Of a stretch of DNA of 36,169 nucleotides, positions 16,068 to 24,603 are shown piece after piece (the first letter of the stretch is position 1; every line of letters starts with the position of its first letter). Location: NCBI GenBank assembly GCA_947566125.1, contig CANOIR010000019.1, forward strand, positions 1 to 36,169. The letters are read 5' to 3'. The notes beneath the pieces were generated by a model. The model was given only the letters and a program-made list of their open reading frames with translations. It was not told where the DNA came from and ran no database searches. This DNA comes from an uncultured Ruminococcus sp. GTDB lineage: Bacteria > Bacillota > Clostridia > Oscillospirales > Ruminococcaceae. A program made the position numbers and the translations under genes.

Positions 16068-17444
16068 ATGGAATATCGTATCGAACACGACTCCATGGGC
16101 GAGGTAAAAGTCCCTGCTGATAAGTATTGGGCAGCACAGACAGAACGCAGCCATGAAAACTTTCTTATCGGCGTTGGCATTGAAACTATGCCGAGAGAAA
16201 TCACACACGCATTTGGCATCCTTAAAAAGGCTGCTGCAATGGCTAATCACAAGCTTAAGCCTGAAAAAATGACTGACGAAAAGCTTGCAGCAATTTCCGC
16301 TGCCTGCGATGAAGTTATTTCCGGTTCTCTTAATGACCATTTCCCACTTGTTGTATGGCAGACAGGAAGCGGCACACAGTCAAATATGAATACTAACGAA
16401 GTTATTGCTAATCGTGGCAATGAGATCGCAGGAGCTAAGCTTCTTCATCCAAATGATGACGTAAATATGAGTCAGTCATCAAATGATACATTCCCTACAG
16501 CTATGCACATTTCTGCTGTTATAGCTATTGAGGATAAAGTTTTCCCTGCCATTGATACTCTTGTAGAAACATTAAAACGTCTTGAAAAGGAAAATGAAGG
16601 CATTGTAAAGAGCGGACGCACACATTTACAGGACGCTACACCTATTTCCTTTACACAGGAGATCAGCGGTTGGAGAAGTTCTCTTGAGCGTGATAAAGAG
16701 ATGCTGGAAACAGCACTGCCTTATCTTAAGACACTTGCACTTGGCGGTACTGCTGTTGGTACAGGTCTTAACACTCCAAAGGGCTTCGATGTTGCAGTAG
16801 CAGATGCTGTATCTGAACTTACAGGTAAGAAGTTTGTAACTGCAAGCAATAAATTCCATGCACTCACCAGCAAAGATGAGCTGGTTTATGCACACGGTGC
16901 ACTTAAGGCACTTGCTGCCGATATGATGAAGATCGCAAACGATGTTCGTTGGCTGGCAAGTGGTCCAAGAGATGGTTTGGGCGAAATATTCATTCCGGAA
17001 AATGAACCTGGTTCATCTATCATGCCGGGTAAGGTTAATCCTACTCAGTGTGAAGCTGTTACTATGGTTGCAGTTCAGGTTATGGGCAATGACGTTGCGG
17101 TAGGTATGGCTGCATCTCAGGGCAATTTTGAGCTGAACGTATTCATGCCGGTATGTATATATAATTTCCTTCAGTCCGCAAGACTTCTTTCTGAAGCGAT
17201 CTTGTCATTCAACAAGAATTGTGCTGTAGGTATTCGTGCAAACAAGGAGAAAATGCACCACAATCTTTATAATTCTCTTATGCTTGTAACAGCATTGAAT
17301 CCTTATATTGGCTATGAAAACGCTGCTAAAACAGCTAAAAAAGCATATAAGGACAACATCTCTCTTAAGGAAGCCTGCGTAGAGCTGGGATTTTTAACAG
17401 CTGAACGCTTTGATGAGGTATTCCATCCGGAGCAGATGATATAA
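16068..17444 (+). CDS. fumC: Class II fumarate hydratase (fumarase)
   Basis: A 458-residue enzyme interconverting malate and fumarate, iron-free and homotetrameric in this class. The superfamily signature GSSIMPGKVNP is at about 315-325. QTGSGTQSNMNTNEVIANR (near 105) and SGRTHLQDATPISFTQE (near 183) are the other two active-site blocks, with the catalytic Ser in the mobile SS loop and the His in THLQDA. The length equals typical FumC. The SxxGxxGTQSNMN pattern separates it from aspartase in my reading, although aspartase belongs to the same superfamily. It heads the operon, with no terminator before hdrB 40 bases later. In a succinate-forming pathway it would turn malate into the fumarate used by the reductase at the end of the operon. 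Confidence 0.92.
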   Translation: MEYRIEHDSMGEVKVPADKYWAAQTERSHENFLIGVGIETMPREITHAFGILKKAAAMANHKLKPEKMTDEKLAAISAACDEVISGSLNDHFPLVVWQTGSGTQSNMNTNEVIANRGNEIAGAKLLHPNDDVNMSQSSNDTFPTAMHISAVIAIEDKVFPAIDTLVETLKRLEKENEGIVKSGRTHLQDATPISFTQEISGWRSSLERDKEMLETALPYLKTLALGGTAVGTGLNTPKGFDVAVADAVSELTGKKFVTASNKFHALTSKDELVYAHGALKALAADMMKIANDVRWLASGPRDGLGEIFIPENEPGSSIMPGKVNPTQCEAVTMVAVQVMGNDVAVGMAASQGNFELNVFMPVCIYNFLQSARLLSEAILSFNKNCAVGIRANKEKMHHNLYNSLMLVTALNPYIGYENAAKTAKKAYKDNISLKEACVELGFLTAERFDEVFHPEQMI

Positions 17445-17484
17445 GTCAGATGCTGGCATAAATTTAATGAAAGGTAGTTTTGCT

Positions 17485-18264
17485 ATGACATTCAGTTATT
17501 TCCCCGGCTGTACACTAAAAACAAAGGCTAAGGAACTTGACCGGTATGCTCGTATCAGTGCAGAAGCTTTGGGCTTTACACTTGAGGAAATTCCGGACTG
17601 GCAGTGCTGCGGAGGCGTTTATCCCATGGCAAAGAACGAGATAGCATCAAAGCTTTCTTCTGTTCGTGCACTTGCTTCTGCTAAGCAAAAAGGTCAAGCA
17701 CTGGTAACACTTTGTTCAGCCTGTCATAATGTAATCAAGCAGGTAAACAATGATATGAAGACCGACAGCAATATAGTGCTTAAGGCTAATAATTATCTAA
17801 AGCTTGATGAACCATATCAAGGTGAAACAGAAGTCCTTCATTATCTTGAAGTTCTTCGTGATAAAATAGGCTTTGATAATCTCAAAGCAGCTGTAAAGAA
17901 TCCTTTTACTGGAAAGAAGATCGCAGCATATTATGGCTGCTTGCTGCTTCGTCCAGGCAAGGTAATGCAGATGGATAATCCTGAAAATCCAAAGATCCTT
18001 GAGGATTTTATAAGAGCCATAGGTGCAGAGCCTGTTCTCTATTCACAGAGAAATGAGTGCTGCGGCGGATACATGACTCTTGAAGATAAGCCAACAGCAC
18101 AAAATCGCAGCAAAGCAGTTATGGACAATGCCGAAGAATATGGTGCAGAGATGGTTATCACTGCTTGCCCATTGTGTATGTATAACCTCACAAAGAACAG
18201 CGGCAGCAATATTCCTGTAGTATACTTTACAGAAATTCTTGCACAAGCACTGGGTCTTGAATAA
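17485..18264 (+). CDS. hdrB: HdrB-like subunit with two CCG (noncubane Fe-S) domains
   Basis: A protein of about 259 residues with two complete CCG motifs. The first is C9, C41-C42, C77 and C80; the second is C152, C192-C193, C228 and C231. Both fit the C-x31-39-CC-x34-CxxC form that binds the paired noncubane 4Fe-4S clusters of heterodisulfide reductase. In methanogens that site cleaves the CoM-S-S-CoB disulfide; bacteria lack those coenzymes, so the acceptor here is different. The ATG at 17485 is chosen because AAAGGT lies nine bases upstream; an in-frame ATG at 17467 is possible. HdrC follows after 12 bases. The subunit may relay electrons toward the fumarate reductase pair, or may reduce an unknown disulfide. 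Confidence 0.88.
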   Translation: MTFSYFPGCTLKTKAKELDRYARISAEALGFTLEEIPDWQCCGGVYPMAKNEIASKLSSVRALASAKQKGQALVTLCSACHNVIKQVNNDMKTDSNIVLKANNYLKLDEPYQGETEVLHYLEVLRDKIGFDNLKAAVKNPFTGKKIAAYYGCLLLRPGKVMQMDNPENPKILEDFIRAIGAEPVLYSQRNECCGGYMTLEDKPTAQNRSKAVMDNAEEYGAEMVITACPLCMYNLTKNSGSNIPVVYFTEILAQALGLE

Positions 18265-18276
18265 GGAGGATTGAAT

Positions 18277-18657
18277 ATGGCAGATTTAAAAGAACAAGTT
18301 CTGACTACAAGCGGTGTTAATCCGCTTAAGTGTATGCGTTGCGGCAAATGCTCTGGTACTTGTCCGTCATATGATTCAATGGAATATCATCCACACCAGT
18401 TTGTATACATGGTTGAAAAGGGTGACATTGAAACACTGATGAAGTCAGAGTCAATTTATAAGTGTCTCTCATGTTTTGCTTGTATAGAACGCTGCCCACG
18501 TGGCGTAGAACCGGCAAAGATCGTGGAAGCAGTTAGATTAGCTGTTATCCGTCAGCAGGGACAAAATCACCTGAAACCGCAGCAGATTCCTGCTATGCTG
18601 GACGAAGAGCTTCCACAGCAGGCTATTGTAAGCGCATTCAGAAAGTACAGCAAATAA
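18277..18657 (+). CDS. hdrC: HdrC-like subunit with two 4Fe-4S clusters
   Basis: A 126-residue soluble ferredoxin-like protein. Cluster one is bound by C19, C22, C25 and C29 (CMRCGKCSGTC), and cluster two by C63, C66, C69 and C73 (CLSCFACIERC). Between and after them lie the helices typical of HdrC. It conducts electrons from the HdrA flavin to HdrB. AAGGAGG (18263-18269) overlaps the hdrB stop, and the ATG at 18277 is spaced seven bases from it. Unlike HdrE-linked HdrD proteins there is no membrane link. Confidence 0.87.
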   Translation: MADLKEQVLTTSGVNPLKCMRCGKCSGTCPSYDSMEYHPHQFVYMVEKGDIETLMKSESIYKCLSCFACIERCPRGVEPAKIVEAVRLAVIRQQGQNHLKPQQIPAMLDEELPQQAIVSAFRKYSK

Positions 18658-18670
18658 GGAGGCATAAGCG

Positions 18671-20662
18671 ATGCGTAGAATTGGTGTTTTCGTATGCCAC
18701 TGCGGTACTAATATTGCGAGTACTGTTGATGTAAAGGCAGTTGCAGAAACTCTTGGCAAAGAGCCAGCAGTTGTTTTCTCAACAGATTACCCATATATGT
18801 GCTCAGAGGCAGGCCAAAACATAATCAAGGAAGCAATCAAGGAATACAAGCTGGAAGGCGTTGTTGTATGTTCCTGCTCACCAAGAATGCATGAGGCAAC
18901 TTTCCGTAAGACAGTTCAGGCTGCAGGTTTAAATCCATACCTGCTGGAAGTTGCAAATATTCGTGAGCAATGTTCATGGATTCACAAAGATAAGGCAGAA
19001 GCTACAGCAAAGGCTATCGTTCTCGGACGTGCAGCTATTGCCAAGGTTCAGCTCAATGCTCCTTTGATTGCGGGCGAAAGTCCTGTTGTAAAACGTGCCC
19101 TTGTAATCGGCGGCGGTATTGCAGGTATCCAGACAGCTCTGGATATTGCAGATGCAGGTTACGAGGTAGATATAGTTGAGAAGCAGCCTACTATTGGCGG
19201 TAAGATGACTCAGATCGATAAGACATTCCCAACTCTGGACTGTTCTTCGTGTATTCTTACTCCAAAGATGGTTGACTGTGCTCAAAATGAAAAGATCACA
19301 ATTTATTCTTACAGCGAGGTTGAAGCTGTTACAGGTTTCGTAGGTAATTTCTCTGTAAAGATTCGCCGTAAGGCAAGATATGTTGATGAAACAAAATGTA
19401 CAGGATGCGGTGTATGTACAGAAAAGTGTCCTGTAAAAAATGTTCCTAATGAATATAATCTCGGCATGAACAATCGTCATGCAGCATACATACCATTTGC
19501 TCAGGCTATTCCGAATGTGGCTGTTATTGACGCTGCTCACTGTAATAAGTTCAAGACAGGCAAGTGCGGTCTTTGTGAAAAGCTTTGTTCTGCTGGTGCT
19601 ATCAATTATAATCAGCAGGATACTATTGTTGAAGAGAAATATGGTGCAATCGTAGTTGCTACAGGTTACAACCCTATTTCTGTAGATAAATATGATGAAT
19701 TTGCTTACTCACAAAGCAAGGATGTTGTTACATCTCTTGAATTTGAGAGAATCCTCAAGGCAGACGGTCCAACTGAAGGTCATCTCCAGAGAATGTCTGA
19801 CGGCAAGCAGCCAAAGACTATCGTATTTGTACAGTGTGTAGGAAGCCGTGACACATCAGGCTGCGGTAAGGAATACTGCTCTAAGATCTGCTGTATGTAC
19901 ACTGCTAAGCACGCTATGTATTGTCGTGAAAAATATCCGGATACAGATGTTTATGTATTTTACATTGATGTTCGTACTCCTGGTAAGAACTATGATGAAT
20001 TCTATCGCCGTGCTGTTGAACAGTATGGTGTACATTACATCAAGGGTATGGTTGGCAAGGTTTCTCCAAAGGCTGACGGTACACTCCACGTTCAAGCATC
20101 TGACCTTATTTCTAATGAACAGCTCCACATTAGTGCTGACATGGTAGTATTGGCAGCTGCAATTGAACCAGATAAGAGTGCACGTCCGCTTGCAACAATG
20201 CTTACTGCAAGTATGGATACAAACGATTTCTTTACAGAAGCTCATGCTAAGCTTCGTCCTGTTGAATCTCCTACAGCTGGTGTATTCCTTTCAGGTGTAT
20301 GTCAAGGTCCAAAGGATATTCCAGAAACTGTTGCACAGGCAGGCGCTGCTGCATCTAAGGTAATCGGTCTGCTTGCTAAGGATAAGCTTTCATGTAATCC
20401 TTGCGTAGCTCATTCTAATGAAACTATGTGTAATGGCTGTTCAACTTGTGCAAATGTTTGCCCATACGGTGCTATTACATATGAGGATAAGGATTTCAGC
20501 CGCAGAAAGGACGGTTCAATGATTCGTCGTGTGGCTACGGTTAATGAAGCTGTTTGTCAGGGCTGCGGTGCTTGTACTGTTGCCTGTCCATCAGGCGCAA
20601 TGGATCTTAAGGGCTTCTCAACCGGTCAGATTATGGCGGAGGTAGACGCAATATGCAAGTAA
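18671..20662 (+). CDS. hdrA: HdrA-like flavin and iron-sulfur subunit (possible bifurcation centre)
   Basis: A 663-residue protein with the full HdrA layout. It has an N-terminal domain with CHCGTN (C9, C11) and CSCSPRMHE (from C67), then an FAD Rossmann loop GGGIAG (about 147-152). LDCSSCILTPKM (from C191) is a hallmark of HdrA. Next come an inserted ferredoxin domain with CTGCGVCTEKCP (from C243) and CNKFKTGKCGLCEKLC (from C291), and the thioredoxin-reductase-like second half with CVGSRD and CCMYTAKHA. The C-terminal ferredoxin domain has CNGCSTCANVCP (from C587) and CQGCGACTVACP (from C629). In methanogen HdrABC-MvhAGD this flavin splits electron pairs, one to ferredoxin and one to HdrBC. 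All cluster ligands I can check are kept, so bifurcation is chemically possible but unproven. It ends inside the mvhD-like gene (10-base overlap). Confidence 0.9.
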   Translation: MRRIGVFVCHCGTNIASTVDVKAVAETLGKEPAVVFSTDYPYMCSEAGQNIIKEAIKEYKLEGVVVCSCSPRMHEATFRKTVQAAGLNPYLLEVANIREQCSWIHKDKAEATAKAIVLGRAAIAKVQLNAPLIAGESPVVKRALVIGGGIAGIQTALDIADAGYEVDIVEKQPTIGGKMTQIDKTFPTLDCSSCILTPKMVDCAQNEKITIYSYSEVEAVTGFVGNFSVKIRRKARYVDETKCTGCGVCTEKCPVKNVPNEYNLGMNNRHAAYIPFAQAIPNVAVIDAAHCNKFKTGKCGLCEKLCSAGAINYNQQDTIVEEKYGAIVVATGYNPISVDKYDEFAYSQSKDVVTSLEFERILKADGPTEGHLQRMSDGKQPKTIVFVQCVGSRDTSGCGKEYCSKICCMYTAKHAMYCREKYPDTDVYVFYIDVRTPGKNYDEFYRRAVEQYGVHYIKGMVGKVSPKADGTLHVQASDLISNEQLHISADMVVLAAAIEPDKSARPLATMLTASMDTNDFFTEAHAKLRPVESPTAGVFLSGVCQGPKDIPETVAQAGAAASKVIGLLAKDKLSCNPCVAHSNETMCNGCSTCANVCPYGAITYEDKDFSRRKDGSMIRRVATVNEAVCQGCGACTVACPSGAMDLKGFSTGQIMAEVDAICK

Positions 20663-21090
20663 ATAATGAATTCAAACCTAAAATCGTTGCATTTTGCTGC
20701 AACTGGTGTTCATATGCAGGTGCTGACCTTGCCGGTACAAACCGTGCAAACTATCCGGCTGATGTAAAAATCATTCGTGTACCATGCTCCTGCCGTGTGA
20801 ATCCGATGTTTATACTGCGTGCCTTTCAGAGAGGTGCAGACGGAGTAATTCTTTGCGGCTGCCACCCGGGTGATTGTCATTATACAACAGGCAATTACTA
20901 TGCACGCAGAAGAATGACAATGCTTTTCTCTATGCTTAATTATCTTGGTATTGAGAAAGAGCGTACCCGTGTTGAATGGGTGTCCGCTGCGGAAGGTGCT
21001 AAGTTTGCTGCAACTATGAATGAGTTTGTAGAAACTATCACCAAACTCGGCGAGAACAAGAGATTGGAGGACCTGAGATGCAAGAAGTAA
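20653..21090 (+). CDS. mvhD: MvhD/FlxD-like electron-transfer subunit (2Fe-2S)
   Basis: A 145-residue protein of the MvhD family, which docks an electron-input module onto HdrA. Conserved cysteines appear in FCCNWCSYAGAD (C15, C16, C19), VPCSCRVNP and CGCHPGDCHY, as in MvhD and FlxD, where they bind a 2Fe-2S cluster. No hydrogenase genes (MvhA/G) occur in this operon; FlxA-like and ferredoxin-type subunits take that place. That points to NAD(P)H rather than H2 as electron source. The gene overlaps hdrA by 10 bases and the next gene by 13, indicating tight coupling. Confidence 0.87.
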   Translation: MQVNNEFKPKIVAFCCNWCSYAGADLAGTNRANYPADVKIIRVPCSCRVNPMFILRAFQRGADGVILCGCHPGDCHYTTGNYYARRRMTMLFSMLNYLGIEKERTRVEWVSAAEGAKFAATMNEFVETITKLGENKRLEDLRCKK

Positions 21091-22052
21091 TGGTAAAAAG
21101 AGCCTCCGAGCTTATGGCTGACGGTACTGTTGTAAGAGTTCTTGGCTGGAAGAACGGCGAATTTGCTTATGACCCAACTCCGGCTGTATTTGAATCTGCC
21201 GAGGCACTTAATACATTTGTATATAATGATTTTTGTTCAAGCAATCTCTCAAAGTATCTGATTGCTCTTTCTAAAAAAGACGGCAAGACTTTGGTGTTCT
21301 TAAAGCCATGTGATTCTTATAGTTTCAATCAGCTTCTTACCGAACATCGCATTGACCGTGAAAAGGTTTACATAATCGGTATTGAATGCAGCGGTAAAGT
21401 TGATGAAGCTAAGCTTAGAGAAGCTGGCTGCGAAGGTATCCTTGGTATAAAGAGTGAGGGTGATAACTTTGTAGTTGAAACTCTCTATGGTGATAAGACT
21501 TTTGCAAAAGCTGATTGTTTAAGCGAAAGATGCACAACTTGCAAGAGCCGTAAAGTCGTTGCTTATGATGAAATGATCGGTGAAAATGGCGAGGTTAATT
21601 CCGAGTGCGGAAGATTCGACCAGGTTGCAGAGCTGGAAGCTATGACTCCGGATGAACGTTATGAGTTCTGGAGAGGTGAGCTTTCACGCTGCATTAGATG
21701 CAATGCCTGCCGTAATATCTGTCCGGCTTGCAGCTGCGAAAAGTGCGTATTTGATAATCCTAATTCAGGTATTGCTCAAAAGGCTGCAGCCGATTCATTT
21801 GAAGAAAATATGTTCCATATCATCCGTGCATTCCACGTTGCAGGCAGATGTACTGACTGCGGTGAGTGTTCAAGAGTATGTCCTCAGCATATTCCGCTGC
21901 ATCTCCTGAACAGAAAGTTCATCAAGGATATGAACGAATGTTACGGTGAATATCAAGCAGGTGAAGAGGCTGGAAGCCGTGCTCCTTTGGTAAGCTTTAC
22001 ACAAGAAGACTGCGAGCCAAGTATTGTATATGAAAGAGAGGCGAGCAAGTAA
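21078..22052 (+). CDS. FlxB-like ferredoxin-type subunit with an FrhB-like N-terminal part
   Basis: A 324-residue protein. The N-terminal part (about 1-190) has LVFLKPCDSYSFNQLL and IIGIECSGKVD, resembling the FrhB/FdhB-type domain found in F420- and Flx-associated subunits, plus a CTTCKSRK cysteine pair. The C-terminal part has two 4Fe-4S motifs, CIRCNACRNICP (from C205) with extra CSCEKC, and CTDCGECSRVCP (from C258). In Hdr-Flx clusters of Desulfovibrio and Clostridia such subunits link FlxA to MvhD; the lettering B or C is uncertain. Start codon with GGAGG at 21066-21070, inside the mvhD-like gene. Cytoplasmic, no membrane segments. Confidence 0.75.
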   Translation: MQEVMVKRASELMADGTVVRVLGWKNGEFAYDPTPAVFESAEALNTFVYNDFCSSNLSKYLIALSKKDGKTLVFLKPCDSYSFNQLLTEHRIDREKVYIIGIECSGKVDEAKLREAGCEGILGIKSEGDNFVVETLYGDKTFAKADCLSERCTTCKSRKVVAYDEMIGENGEVNSECGRFDQVAELEAMTPDERYEFWRGELSRCIRCNACRNICPACSCEKCVFDNPNSGIAQKAAADSFEENMFHIIRAFHVAGRCTDCGECSRVCPQHIPLHLLNRKFIKDMNECYGEYQAGEEAGSRAPLVSFTQEDCEPSIVYEREASK

Positions 22053-23065
22053 TGAAAAAGATTTCTATTGATAAGATGAATGAACTTTTTGCTGCAATTG
22101 CCGCTTCAAAGGCTCTTTATATGCCGGTTTGTGACGGTAAAAAAGGTGCAAAGTATGCTAAGTGGTCTGAGGGTACAGAATATTCACAGGCTGCAAATAC
22201 TTCACGCAGTGCAAAGGATTTCTTCTTCCCACAGGTAGAAGATATGGCATCATTCAATGTAAACGGCAAGGAAATTGAAGTTATTGACACAAGAGAAGAG
22301 TGCGAAGACTTTGTAGTATTCGGCGTTCGTGCTTGTGATGCAAAGAGCTTTGATATTCTTGACAGCGTATATCTTGTTGACCCAGTAGACAGCTATTATG
22401 CAAACAGACGTGAACATGGTATTATCATGACAATGGCTTGCAACAAGCCTACTGATACTTGTTTCTGTTCTACATTTGGCATTGACGCTGCAAATCCTAT
22501 GGGCGATGTTTCATGTTGGACGAATGACAATGAGCTTTTCCTTTCAGCTAATACAGAAAAAGGTCAGGCTTTGCTTGATTCTATCAGTATTCTGGAAGAT
22601 GCTGATGATAATGCAGCTGATGATATAAAGGCATCTATCAAGACTATTCTTGATAAGCTTCCTCTTGCTGGTCTTTCTGCTGACGGCATGAAGGAAAAGA
22701 CTCTTATGGAAGTGTTTAACTCTGATAAGTGGGCAGAGCTTTCTGAATCTTGTCTGGGCTGCGGCACTTGCACATTTGTATGTCCTACCTGCCAGTGCTA
22801 TGATATTCGTGACTATGATACAGGTCATGGCGTTATGCGTTATCGCTGCTGGGATAGCTGTATGTATTCTGATTTCACACTTTGTGCTCATGGTAACACA
22901 AGAACAACTCAGCTTCAGCGTTTCCGTCAGAGATTTATGCACAAGCTTGTATATTATCCGGAGAATAACGGCGGCGTATTCGGCTGTGTAGGCTGCGGTC
23001 GCTGCCTTAGAAGCTGCCCTATCTCCATGAACATTGTTAAAGTTATGAAGACATTGGAGGGCTAA
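22052..23065 (+). CDS. FlxC/AsrA-like 4Fe-4S subunit
   Basis: A 337-residue protein of the group that includes anaerobic sulfite reductase subunit A and sulfhydrogenase beta subunits. VVFGVRACDAKSFDILD (near residue 90) is the diagnostic N-terminal block of that group. CLGCGTCTFVCPTCQCYDI (from C234) and CVGCGRCLRSCP (from C312) provide two 4Fe-4S clusters. Its ATG overlaps the previous stop (TAATG). The usual partner of AsrA-type proteins is an FAD/NAD(P)H subunit of the AsrB type, which is exactly the next gene, two bases after its stop. It thus carries electrons from that flavin to the rest of the complex. Confidence 0.8.
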   Translation: MKKISIDKMNELFAAIAASKALYMPVCDGKKGAKYAKWSEGTEYSQAANTSRSAKDFFFPQVEDMASFNVNGKEIEVIDTREECEDFVVFGVRACDAKSFDILDSVYLVDPVDSYYANRREHGIIMTMACNKPTDTCFCSTFGIDAANPMGDVSCWTNDNELFLSANTEKGQALLDSISILEDADDNAADDIKASIKTILDKLPLAGLSADGMKEKTLMEVFNSDKWAELSESCLGCGTCTFVCPTCQCYDIRDYDTGHGVMRYRCWDSCMYSDFTLCAHGNTRTTQLQRFRQRFMHKLVYYPENNGGVFGCVGCGRCLRSCPISMNIVKVMKTLEG

Positions 23066-23067
23066 TA

Positions 23068-23895
23068 ATGAGGGAAGAAACTTTAATTCCGAAGGTTGGT
23101 GTCGTAACTGACATCAGACAGGATACACCTGACGTTAAGACTTTCCGTGTAGTCGGACTTGACGGCAAAAAGGTATTTGAGCATATTCCGGGACAGTGTG
23201 CAATGCTCTCCGTTCCGGGTGTCGGCGAAGGTATGTTCTCCATTACATCTTCTCCGACAAATACTGAATTTATGGAATTCAGTATTAAGAAATGTGGCTG
23301 TTTGACAAGCTGGCTTCATATGATGGAAGTAGGTCAGCAGATCACTATTCGTGGACCATATGGCAACGGTTTTCCGGTTGAAAGTTCACTGAAGGGCAAA
23401 GATCTGCTCTTTATTGCCGGCGGTATAGGTCTTGCTCCGCTGCGTTCTGTAATTAACTATGTACGTGATAAAAAAGATAATTATGGTTCTGTACATATTA
23501 TTTATGGTTCACGTTCTATGGACGATCTTGTTGATTATAAGGAAATCATTGACGAGTGGTGCAATGACCCAAGTGTAAAAGTTGACCTTACTATCGACCG
23601 TCCTCAGGAAGGTTGGGATGGTCACGTAGGATTTATCCCAAGTTTTGTTGAAGAACTTAGTCCTGATCTTTCAAGAACTGTACTTATATGCGGACCTCCT
23701 ATTATGATCAAGTTTACTCTTGATGGTCTTAAAAAGCTTGGATTCCAGGAATCACAGGTTTATACAACAATGGAGCTTCGTATGAAGTGTGCTATCGGTA
23801 AGTGCGGACGCTGCAATATCGGTAATAAGTATGTCTGCAAAGACGGTCCTGTATTCCGATTTGATCAGTTGGCTGAACTTCCAGACGAATATTAA
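23068..23895 (+). CDS. FlxA/AsrB-like FAD- and NAD(P)-binding electron-input subunit
   Basis: A 275-residue protein of the ferredoxin-NADP reductase superfamily, PyrK/AsrB branch. MFSITSSPTN is the FAD-binding barrel motif (R-x-Y/F-S-type, here without the Arg). LLFIAGGIGLAPLRSVI (GGIGLAP about 118-124) is the NAD(P) ribose/phosphate loop. The C-terminal cysteines 241, 246, 249 and 257 (C-x4-C-x2-C-x7-C) bind a 2Fe-2S cluster as in PyrK. It would take hydride from NADH or NADPH and pass single electrons to the FlxB/C-like and MvhD-like subunits. NADH is more likely by analogy with FlxABCD, but the sequence does not decide this. GGAGGG at 23056 precedes the start. Confidence 0.85.
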   Translation: MREETLIPKVGVVTDIRQDTPDVKTFRVVGLDGKKVFEHIPGQCAMLSVPGVGEGMFSITSSPTNTEFMEFSIKKCGCLTSWLHMMEVGQQITIRGPYGNGFPVESSLKGKDLLFIAGGIGLAPLRSVINYVRDKKDNYGSVHIIYGSRSMDDLVDYKEIIDEWCNDPSVKVDLTIDRPQEGWDGHVGFIPSFVEELSPDLSRTVLICGPPIMIKFTLDGLKKLGFQESQVYTTMELRMKCAIGKCGRCNIGNKYVCKDGPVFRFDQLAELPDEY

Positions 23896-23913
23896 TGGTA
23901 AAGGAGAATTATC

Positions 23914-24588
23914 ATGGAACAGATGGTTAATGTTTTCATCATGGGTAAGAAGTATGAGGTACCTGCTTCTCTCACCATTATGAAGGCTTTTGAATATGCC
24001 GGTTATAAACTGGTAAGAGGCTGTGGCTGCCGTAATGGTTTCTGCGGTGCTTGTGCTACTGTTTACAGAGTACCAGGTGACAGAGAACTCAAGGTATGTC
24101 TGGCTTGTTCTACAAAGGTTGAAGAAGGTATGACCCTCACACAGCTGCCTTTCTATCCTCTTATTAAGGAAATTTATGACATCGAAGAAGTAAAGCCTAC
24201 AGAACAGGTTATGATGCAGCTCTATCCTGAAATTTATTCATGTATCGGCTGTAATTCTTGTACAAATGCCTGCACACAGGGTCTTAATGTTATGCAGTAT
24301 ATCGCATATGCTCAGAGAGGCGAATATGAAAAGTGTGCTGAAGAATCATTTGACTGTGTAATGTGCGGCTGCTGCTCAACACGTTGTCCTGCCGGAATTT
24401 CACATCCACAGGTTGCTATGCTTGCAAGACGTCTTAATGGTAAGTACATAGCTCCAGAGTGCAAGCATCTTAACGAGCGTGTAGAAGAAATCGCAAATGG
24501 TCAGTGCGAAGAAGCTATCAGAGCAATGATGGCTCTTGATGACACTGCTGTACGTGAAAAGTACAACACACGTGATATTGAGAAGTAA
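23914..24588 (+). CDS. frdB: Fumarate reductase/TfrB-like iron-sulfur subunit
   Basis: A 224-residue soluble protein with the SdhB/FrdB layout. An N-terminal ubiquitin-like 2Fe-2S domain has C39, C44, C47 and C62 (CRNGFCGAC, then CLAC). The C-terminal helical domain has two complete 4Fe-4S motifs, C110/C113/C116/C120 (CIGCNSCTNAC) and C148/C151/C154/C158 (CVMCGCCSTRCP). Classical FrdB has one 3Fe-4S cluster that passes electrons to membrane quinone; here both motifs carry four cysteines. With no anchor subunit, that suggests a soluble partner rather than quinone. The nearest known counterpart is the N-terminal half of methanogen thiol:fumarate reductase TfrB, whose second half is an HdrB-like CCG domain, supplied here by the separate hdrB. 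AAAGGAG precedes the ATG. The flavoprotein gene follows after 15 bases. Confidence 0.82.
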   Translation: MEQMVNVFIMGKKYEVPASLTIMKAFEYAGYKLVRGCGCRNGFCGACATVYRVPGDRELKVCLACSTKVEEGMTLTQLPFYPLIKEIYDIEEVKPTEQVMMQLYPEIYSCIGCNSCTNACTQGLNVMQYIAYAQRGEYEKCAEESFDCVMCGCCSTRCPAGISHPQVAMLARRLNGKYIAPECKHLNERVEEIANGQCEEAIRAMMALDDTAVREKYNTRDIEK

Positions 24589-24603
24589 GGAGGAAGCTCA
24601 TAA

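Noticed and set aside
17485..23895. Operon as a methanogen-type hydrogenase-linked Hdr complex
   Set aside because: No MvhA/MvhG hydrogenase subunits or nickel-site motifs; the electron-input genes are FlxA/AsrA/FrhB-like, and neighbouring genes and codon use are clostridial.
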